5,777 nt of DNA, from the NCBI GenBank assembly GCA_002418885.1, contig DIEZ01000040.1:3317-9093 (forward strand), in the 5' to 3' direction. Made by a program: the position numbers and the translations under genes. Shown piece by piece: positions 1-5,777 of this stretch. Positions within the stretch are counted from its first letter, which is position 1, and every line of letters begins with the position of its first letter. This DNA is from Syntrophaceae bacterium UBA5761 (lineage in GTDB: Bacteria > Desulfobacterota > Syntrophia > Syntrophales > UBA4778). The notes under the pieces were generated by a model. The model had not been told where the DNA came from. It made no database searches and saw nothing but the letters and a program-made list of their open reading frames with translations.

Positions 1-713
1 TAAAAGAGAGAGGGGTCGCAGTTCGGGATTACGGGTACCCGGAAGGGCTTGAACCTTGTATTTTCCATATCCTTCCTGTATAGCTCCGACGCCGGCTTCA
101 GCAGCCGACAGTGGCAGGGCGCGTTTATCTGCAGAAGGACTGCCATCTTAGCCCCACCTTCTTTGGATTTATCCATCACACGTTCTACGGCCCGGATATG
201 ACCGGATACGACGACTTGAATGGGCGTGTTGAGGTTCGCCAGGTCGACCGGTTCTTCCTCCGTTGAGTTCTCCCGGCAGAGGTCGGCGACCTGATCCGCG
301 GTAATCCCGACGATCGCCGCCATGGCGGCGCGACCGGGCGGTACGCCGTTTTCATGGCGCCGAGCCCTTGCCAGGACAAGCTTGAGGACGTCCTCCAGCC
401 CCAGGGAGCCGGACGCGTAGAGGGCGCTGTACTCGCCGAGACTGTGCCCGGCCAGGACCGCAGGTGTGAGCGGGTTCAGTGCCCTCATGGTTTCGAGGAG
501 TGCTACCTCGTAGGTGAGGACAGCGAGCTGGGTGTTCACCGTCCGGTCCAGTTCTGCCTGAGGTCCCTTCAGGCATAGCGAGAGGATATCTATGTTGAGT
601 ATTCCGCCCGCCCTGGCAAAGACGTCGCGAAAGACCTTGTGTTCAACGAGGCTTTTGCCCATCCCGACGAACTGAACACCCTGCCCCGGAAACACAAAAG
701 CAACTTTTTCCAT
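1..713 (-). CDS. fabD: Malonyl-CoA:ACP transacylase (FabD), 3'-truncated by the window edge
   Basis: Transfers malonate from CoA to acyl carrier protein, supplying the extender unit for fatty acid synthesis in the cytosol. Reading the minus strand from the ATG at 713-711 gives 237 uninterrupted codons with no stop before the left edge; the family usually has about 305-315 residues, so roughly the last quarter lies outside. Visible signatures are FPGQGVQ at residues 8-14 (oxyanion Gln11), GHSLGEYSAL at 89-98 with nucleophile Ser91, Arg116 aligned with the malonate-carboxylate arginine, MAAIVGI at 131-137, an Asn-rich NLNTPIQVVVSG stretch at 160-171, and APCHC at 198-202 with catalytic His201. 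The residue before that His is Cys where E. coli has Ser. An AGGA ribosome site at 723-720 lies 6 bases before the ATG. No fabH or plsX lies upstream, so fabD appears to begin its transcription unit here. A stand-alone acyltransferase from another pathway is possible but less likely. Confidence 0.93.
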   Translation of the reverse strand, partial: MEKVAFVFPGQGVQFVGMGKSLVEHKVFRDVFARAGGILNIDILSLCLKGPQAELDRTVNTQLAVLTYEVALLETMRALNPLTPAVLAGHSLGEYSALYASGSLGLEDVLKLVLARARRHENGVPPGRAAMAAIVGITADQVADLCRENSTEEEPVDLANLNTPIQVVVSGHIRAVERVMDKSKEGGAKMAVLLQINAPCHCRLLKPASELYRKDMENTRFKPFRVPVIPNCDPSLF

Positions 714-760
714 GTCATTTCCTGATGCTGTATGTATAAGAAAGCCTTCAAAAGCAAGGG

Positions 761-789
761 AGGGGGCATTCCGGTCTGCCCATCCCCCT
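761..789 (-). promoter_or_regulatory. G-run/C-run inverted repeat in the fabD leader
   Basis: AGGGGG at 761-766 and CCCCCT at 784-789 form a perfect 6-bp inverted repeat with a 17-base loop, beginning 47 bases upstream of the fabD ATG. Nested in it, GGGCA (764-768) and TGCCC (777-781) form an alternative 5-bp hairpin that uses part of the same G-run, so the two structures are mutually exclusive in RNA. A run of at least four T follows about 13 bases later on the minus strand but is too far and too short for a convincing terminator. It could be a leader hairpin, a protein-binding site, or chance; function is not known. Confidence 0.35.
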
Positions 790-840
790 GCAATCAGATG
801 AACTCAGGCGCTCCTCTTCGGGGCCGTATAACTGCTTGCG

Positions 841-861
841 CGGATAATACTATTACATCCG
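841..861. promoter_or_regulatory. Imperfect dyad, possible operator between the divergent units
   Basis: CGGATAATA at 841-849 is mirrored around a single C by TATT-(AC)-ATCCG at 851-861, giving nine complementary positions interrupted by a two-base insertion. The one-base centre cannot form an RNA loop without losing pairs, so if it is functional it would more likely be a protein-binding dyad. Its position in the middle of a divergent intergenic region fits an operator. It does not match a regulator site that I recognise, including the FapR palindrome of fatty acid genes. Confidence 0.25.
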
Positions 862-975
862 ACGAAAAAAAGGAAACGGTAATCGGGAGTCTGGATATAT
901 AAAGGCGGATATGGTAAAAAATCTCCGTAGCATCTACGATGTCAATTCATTATACCTGCTTCGGTAGGTGCCGAC

Positions 976-980
976 GGAGG
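976..980 (+). promoter_or_regulatory. Ribosome binding site that fixes the start of the small exported-protein gene
   Basis: GGAGG at 976-980 stands 8 bases before the ATG at 989. An in-frame GTG at 968 lies upstream of this site and so cannot use it, which argues for ATG 989 and against a seven-residue N-terminal extension. Confidence 0.75.
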
Positions 981-988
981 ATGGGAAA

Positions 989-1357
989 ATGGCGACGAAG
1001 AAAACAGTTGTTTTGGGCGTGTTCATTCTATTGATGCTTTTCGTGACAGGCGGATTGCTCTACGCAGCGGAGTGTTCGTCGGTGTGCAAGGACGGCCCTC
1101 CGGAATACAGGGGCTGGTCGACATGGACCTGTGATTTTTCAACCGGAGATACCCGCAATTTGAGTATGTATGCCGAACCGAACCCGGCAAAGTTTTCCTG
1201 TGCGCTGCGAAAAAAGGGACGGTTTAGGAACATCGACGTAAGTTACGGACGGCACCTGAACTCCAAGGAATGCCTTGAAGATTTTTGTGTCCAGGCGCTC
1301 ATAAAAATATGCGGCGTAGAGGACCGCTGCGCAGAGCCGAAGAACTGGATCAAGTAG
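989..1357 (+). CDS. Small exported protein with eight cysteines, unknown function
   Basis: I do not recognise this 122-residue protein. Residues 1-5 carry two lysines, residues 7-25 are a strongly hydrophobic helix ([19 protein letters not shown]), and an Ala-Ala pair at 26-27 follows, so a Sec signal peptide cleaved near residue 26-27 is likely; an uncleaved N-terminal anchor is the alternative. The remaining ~95 residues hold eight cysteines at 29, 33, 48, 71, 95, 100, 108 and 114. An even number in a small exported domain suggests up to four disulfides. The first pair is C-x3-C and the fifth and sixth are C-x4-C; there is no CxxC or CxxCH, which argues against a c-type haem or a simple thioredoxin fold. 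Aromatic residues cluster at 40-50 ([11 protein letters not shown]). It is the first gene of the plus-strand run, 49 bases before the flavin protein. The reading frame has normal composition, a good ribosome site and a clear signal peptide, so it is probably real. Confidence 0.8.
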   Translation: MATKKTVVLGVFILLMLFVTGGLLYAAECSSVCKDGPPEYRGWSTWTCDFSTGDTRNLSMYAEPNPAKFSCALRKKGRFRNIDVSYGRHLNSKECLEDFCVQALIKICGVEDRCAEPKNWIK

Positions 1358-1406
1358 TTCTGACGTTTTTCACGAGGAAACCGAATCCATCAAGCAGGAG
1401 GCAAAA

Positions 1407-1982
1407 ATGAAAAAGTCGTTGGGCGGAAAGACGATCATCTATCCCACCCCCGTGCTGGTGGTTGGGACCTATGACAAGGAAGGGAGGCCGAATGCGATGA
1501 CGGCTGCCTGGGGTGGCATATGCTGCTCGAGTCCTCCGTGTATTGCCGTCGCTTTGAGAAAAGCTACTTATAGCTATGCTAACATCGTCGACCAAAGAGG
1601 CTTTACGGTCAATATCCCATCAGAGAGACATGTTCGTTGTGCGGATTATTTCGGCATGGTATCGGGAAAGAAAACCGATAAGTTCGCCGCGACCGGCCTG
1701 ACACCGGTAAAGAGCAGTCTGGTCAACGCGCCATACATAGAAGAGTTTCCGTTTGCGCTGGAATGTCGTCTGATTCAAAAGGTCGAGCTTGGGCTGCATA
1801 CTCAGTTCATCGGAGAAATACTGGACATCAAGGCCGATGAAGATGTCCTTGACGAGCAAGGACAGTTGAACATCGAGAAGGTTAAACCGATCTTGTATGC
1901 CCCTGAAGCAAATAGGTATTATGGTATCGGGGTGTTTCTCGGAAAGGCGTTTTCCGTCAGCCGGGACGTGAAAGAGAAATAG
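1407..1982 (+). CDS. Flavoredoxin-like flavin reductase family protein (FMN-binding split barrel)
   Basis: A 191-residue protein of the flavin reductase / flavoredoxin family, which binds FMN in a split beta-barrel and, in sulfate-reducing anaerobes, can act as an electron carrier. Recognisable features are the N-terminal [20 protein letters not shown] (13-32), the [17 protein letters not shown] block (35-51) that forms much of the flavin pocket, FTVNIPS (66-72), the KFAATGLT segment (92-99) and [11 protein letters not shown] (131-141). Length matches stand-alone flavoredoxin-type proteins of about 190 residues. Three cysteines at 39, 40 and 45 lie in the flavin-pocket block; I cannot tell whether they matter. 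The start is supported by AGGAGG at 1396-1401, 5 bases before the ATG. The next gene begins 24 bases after the stop, so co-transcription is likely. Whether it transfers electrons as a carrier or reduces free flavin with NAD(P)H is not decided by the sequence. Confidence 0.88.
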   Translation: MKKSLGGKTIIYPTPVLVVGTYDKEGRPNAMTAAWGGICCSSPPCIAVALRKATYSYANIVDQRGFTVNIPSERHVRCADYFGMVSGKKTDKFAATGLTPVKSSLVNAPYIEEFPFALECRLIQKVELGLHTQFIGEILDIKADEDVLDEQGQLNIEKVKPILYAPEANRYYGIGVFLGKAFSVSRDVKEK

Positions 1983-2006
1983 ACCATAGACGCATGGAGA
2001 AAGAAC

Positions 2007-2951
2007 ATGAAGGTCCTGTTTGCGGCGCATGAGAATGCTTGGGGTGGGGTCTTGGGAATGCTCAGGAAAGAGTTGCCTGAACATGAATTCATACCCACCG
2101 GACGCTTTGGGTTCGACAGCTTGAAGGGATTTGACGTTCTGATACCGACGATGACCATCGTCGACAAAGAACATCTTCTCGAAGCGGACCGCCTTCGGCT
2201 TATCCAGCAATGCGGGGTCGGCCTGGAAGGTATCGATATAGAAGCGGCAAAGAGCATGAATATTCGGGTGGCGAATGTCCCCGCCGATATTTCCGGCAAC
2301 GCCGACTCTGTGGCTGAGTTGGGCATATACCTGATGCTCGGTCTGTCGAGGAATGTCCGACAAATTCCGGCAAGTTTTGCCAGCGGGCTTATGGGTTATC
2401 CTCGAGGCAGGGCCTTGCTCGGCAAGACGGTAGGAATAATAGGATTGGGAGGCATCGGCCGCGCCCTGGCAAAGAGACTGAAACCTTTCGACGTTCGGTT
2501 GGTCGGCATCAAGCGCCGGAATCCGCAAAAGGCAAAAGAGGAGCTCGGCCTGGAATGGGTAGGAACACCGGCCGAGTTGGATGAATTGTTGAAAATATCA
2601 GACTACGTCGTCCTCTGCCTTCCGGTGGCGGATGAAAGCAGGAATATGATGGACGGACGTTCTTTCCGGGCCATGAAACGGGATGCCTTTTTGATCAATC
2701 TATCCAGGGGCGGTTTGGTTGACCGTGATGCCTTGGAGGAAGCCCTTGCCTCAGGGACCATCGCCGGTGCCGGCCTGGATGTGTTCTGGCAAGAGCCGGT
2801 GGATCCGAACGACCCGATATTCAAGCACAATGTCCTGGCAACTCCTCATATAGGCGGAGCGACGGATGTATCCATACAGGGAATCACGAGGGAGGTAGCC
2901 GACAATATTAGAAGGCTGGAGCGAGGTCAAGAGCCGCTGTACCAGATATGA
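2007..2951 (+). CDS. D-2-hydroxyacid dehydrogenase (NAD(P)-dependent)
   Basis: A 314-residue member of the D-isomer-specific 2-hydroxyacid dehydrogenase family, which interconverts a 2-oxoacid and the D-2-hydroxyacid with a nicotinamide cofactor. The order is an N-terminal substrate-binding segment (1-~100), the cofactor domain (~100-285) and a return helix. The dinucleotide fold is GLGGIG at 146-151. The catalytic triad is present: Arg234 in NLSRGGLVD, Glu263 in DVFWQEP, and His281 in TPHIGGAT. At the end of the second cofactor strand, where NAD-preferring members have Asp, this protein has GIKRR (167-171), which suggests NADP preference. There is no ACT or other regulatory domain, so it is not a long SerA. 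GGAG at 1996-1999 sits 7 bases before the ATG. It follows the flavoredoxin-like gene by 24 bases. The substrate (glyoxylate, hydroxypyruvate, phosphoglycerate, a branched 2-oxoacid) cannot be assigned from the sequence. Confidence 0.92.
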   Translation: MKVLFAAHENAWGGVLGMLRKELPEHEFIPTGRFGFDSLKGFDVLIPTMTIVDKEHLLEADRLRLIQQCGVGLEGIDIEAAKSMNIRVANVPADISGNADSVAELGIYLMLGLSRNVRQIPASFASGLMGYPRGRALLGKTVGIIGLGGIGRALAKRLKPFDVRLVGIKRRNPQKAKEELGLEWVGTPAELDELLKISDYVVLCLPVADESRNMMDGRSFRAMKRDAFLINLSRGGLVDRDALEEALASGTIAGAGLDVFWQEPVDPNDPIFKHNVLATPHIGGATDVSIQGITREVADNIRRLERGQEPLYQI

Positions 2952-2989
2952 TACCTCTGCCGTGATCGAGGCGCAGACGCGAGTGCGGC

Positions 2990-3036
2990 AAAAAACAAAA
3001 GCGGTCAACCGGATAGAGCCAACCGTTTGATGCCGC
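2990..3036 (-). terminator. Intrinsic terminator of tRNA-Lys
   Basis: On the minus strand, 11 bases after the encoded CCA, an imperfect hairpin (3036-3001) is followed by TTTTGTTTTTT (3000-2990). The stem is GCGG/CCGC, a two-base bulge, TCAA/TTGA, one mismatch, and CGG/CCG. The T tract exists only on the minus strand, so the element serves the tRNA and not the convergent dehydrogenase gene. Confidence 0.8.
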
Positions 3037-3046
3037 GAGCTTCGAT

Positions 3047-3122
3047 TGGTGGGCCGTGCGAGAATCGAACTCGCGACCAACGGATTAAAAGTCCGCTGCT
3101 CTACCGCCTGAGCTAACGGCCC
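3047..3122 (-). tRNA. tRNA-Lys, anticodon UUU
   Basis: A 76-base tRNA read on the minus strand from 3122 to 3047, with the 3' CCA encoded in the DNA (3049-3047). The acceptor stem pairs GGGCCGT with ACGGCCC, followed by discriminator A. The D arm is GCTC/GAGC, the anticodon stem GCGGA/TCCGT encloses the loop CTTTTAA with anticodon TTT at 3089-3087, and the T arm is GCGAG-TTCGATT-CTCGC. All four stems pair, with one G-T pair at the top of the anticodon stem. It decodes AAA and AAG lysine codons. It lies 58 bases downstream of purA and has its own promoter and terminator. Confidence 0.98.
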
Positions 3123-3141
3123 ACAATTTTTAAAGGTGCCA

Positions 3142-3170
3142 CTTTTAACAGCACGCTGCGCCGCTGTCAA
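3142..3170 (-). promoter_or_regulatory. Sigma-70-type promoter of tRNA-Lys
   Basis: On the minus strand, a perfect -35 box TTGACA (3170-3165) is followed after exactly 17 bases by TAAAAG (3147-3142), a 4-of-6 match to the -10 box. The next bases, TGGCACC, form a GC-rich discriminator as found at stringently controlled stable-RNA promoters. Transcription would begin near 3134-3135, giving a leader of about 12 bases before the tRNA. The promoter lies wholly in the gap between the purA stop and the tRNA. Confidence 0.72.
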
Positions 3171-3180
3171 GGAAGAACTG

Positions 3181-5777
<2,597 letters not shown>

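Larger units (their letters stand above)
714..988. other. Divergent intergenic region without a gene
   Basis: This 275-base stretch separates the start of fabD (leftward) from the start of the small exported-protein gene (rightward), so promoters for both units should lie in it. I see no coding region supported by a ribosome site and family match. It is AT-richer in its right half (about 841-960). It holds a G-run/C-run inverted repeat near fabD (761-789), an imperfect dyad at 841-861, two GGATAT direct repeats at 893-898 and 907-912, and a short 5-bp inverted repeat CGTAG/CTACG around 926-938. No sigma-70 or sigma-54 promoter has both boxes at correct spacing, so none is annotated. Confidence 0.7.

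Noticed and set aside
590..793. A 67-codon minus-strand frame overlapping the start of fabD
   Set aside because: It is out of frame with fabD, which carries the FPGQG and GHSLGEYSAL motifs; the shifted frame has none and begins at a TTG without a ribosome site.
821..827. GGGCCGT, also present at the 3' end of tRNA-Lys (3051-3057), as a possible attachment-site repeat
   Set aside because: The match is only 7 bases and the flanks diverge at once, far shorter than a usable tRNA attachment core; it is expected by chance.
917..945. Perfect TTGACA on the minus strand (945-940) as a fabD promoter
   Set aside because: At 16-18 bases downstream there is only an all-T tract with poor similarity to a -10 box, and it lies about 230 bases from fabD.
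968..988. Upstream GTG start adding seven residues to the small exported protein
   Set aside because: The ribosome site GGAGG lies downstream of the GTG, and the extension would put acidic residues ahead of the signal peptide.
1620..2528. A 302-codon open frame on the minus strand opposite the flavin protein and dehydrogenase genes
   Set aside because: It lies antisense to two genes with clear family motifs, has no family signature of its own, and is explained by codon bias of the real genes.
2959..2989. GCCG/CGGC hairpin as a terminator for the plus-strand operon
   Set aside because: The stem is 4 bp with a loop of more than 20 bases and is followed by A residues, not T.

Overview
The window looks like a bacterial chromosome segment of moderately high GC. 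Compact core genes flank a small cassette of lower GC. The gene types (ACP malonyltransferase, 3-phosphoglycerate dehydrogenase with a C-terminal ACT domain, adenylosuccinate synthase, a flavoredoxin-like flavin protein) fit an anaerobic Gram-negative such as a member of the former Deltaproteobacteria (Desulfobacterota). That placement is an inference from gene style, not a measured one.

Layout. (1) 1-713, minus strand: the first 237 codons of fabD, running off the left edge. (2) 714-988: a 275-base divergent intergenic region with no gene. It holds two dyad/hairpin structures and no promoter I can defend. (3) 989-2951, plus strand: three closely spaced genes that probably form one operon. 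They encode a small exported protein with eight cysteines and no recognised family, a flavoredoxin-type FMN protein, and a D-2-hydroxyacid dehydrogenase whose cofactor loop looks NADP-like. (4) 2990-3170, minus strand: tRNA-Lys(UUU) with its own promoter and intrinsic terminator. (5) 3181-5777, minus strand: purA preceded by serA, separated by 20 bases; serA enters from the right edge.

The minus-strand genes are housekeeping functions: serine synthesis, the first committed step to AMP, a lysine tRNA, and malonyl loading for fatty acid synthesis. The plus-strand cassette is different. Hand-counted 60-base rows give about 50-52% GC inside it and about 60-70% in fabD, purA and serA. It also sits on the 3' side of a tRNA gene, a classic place for acquired DNA, although I found no attachment-site repeat, integrase or IS element here. 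The cassette is the accessory part of the window. Its substrate and purpose cannot be read from the sequence; a redox role joining a flavin protein to a 2-hydroxyacid/2-oxoacid dehydrogenase is the most that can be inferred. I see no CRISPR array, transposase or riboswitch.
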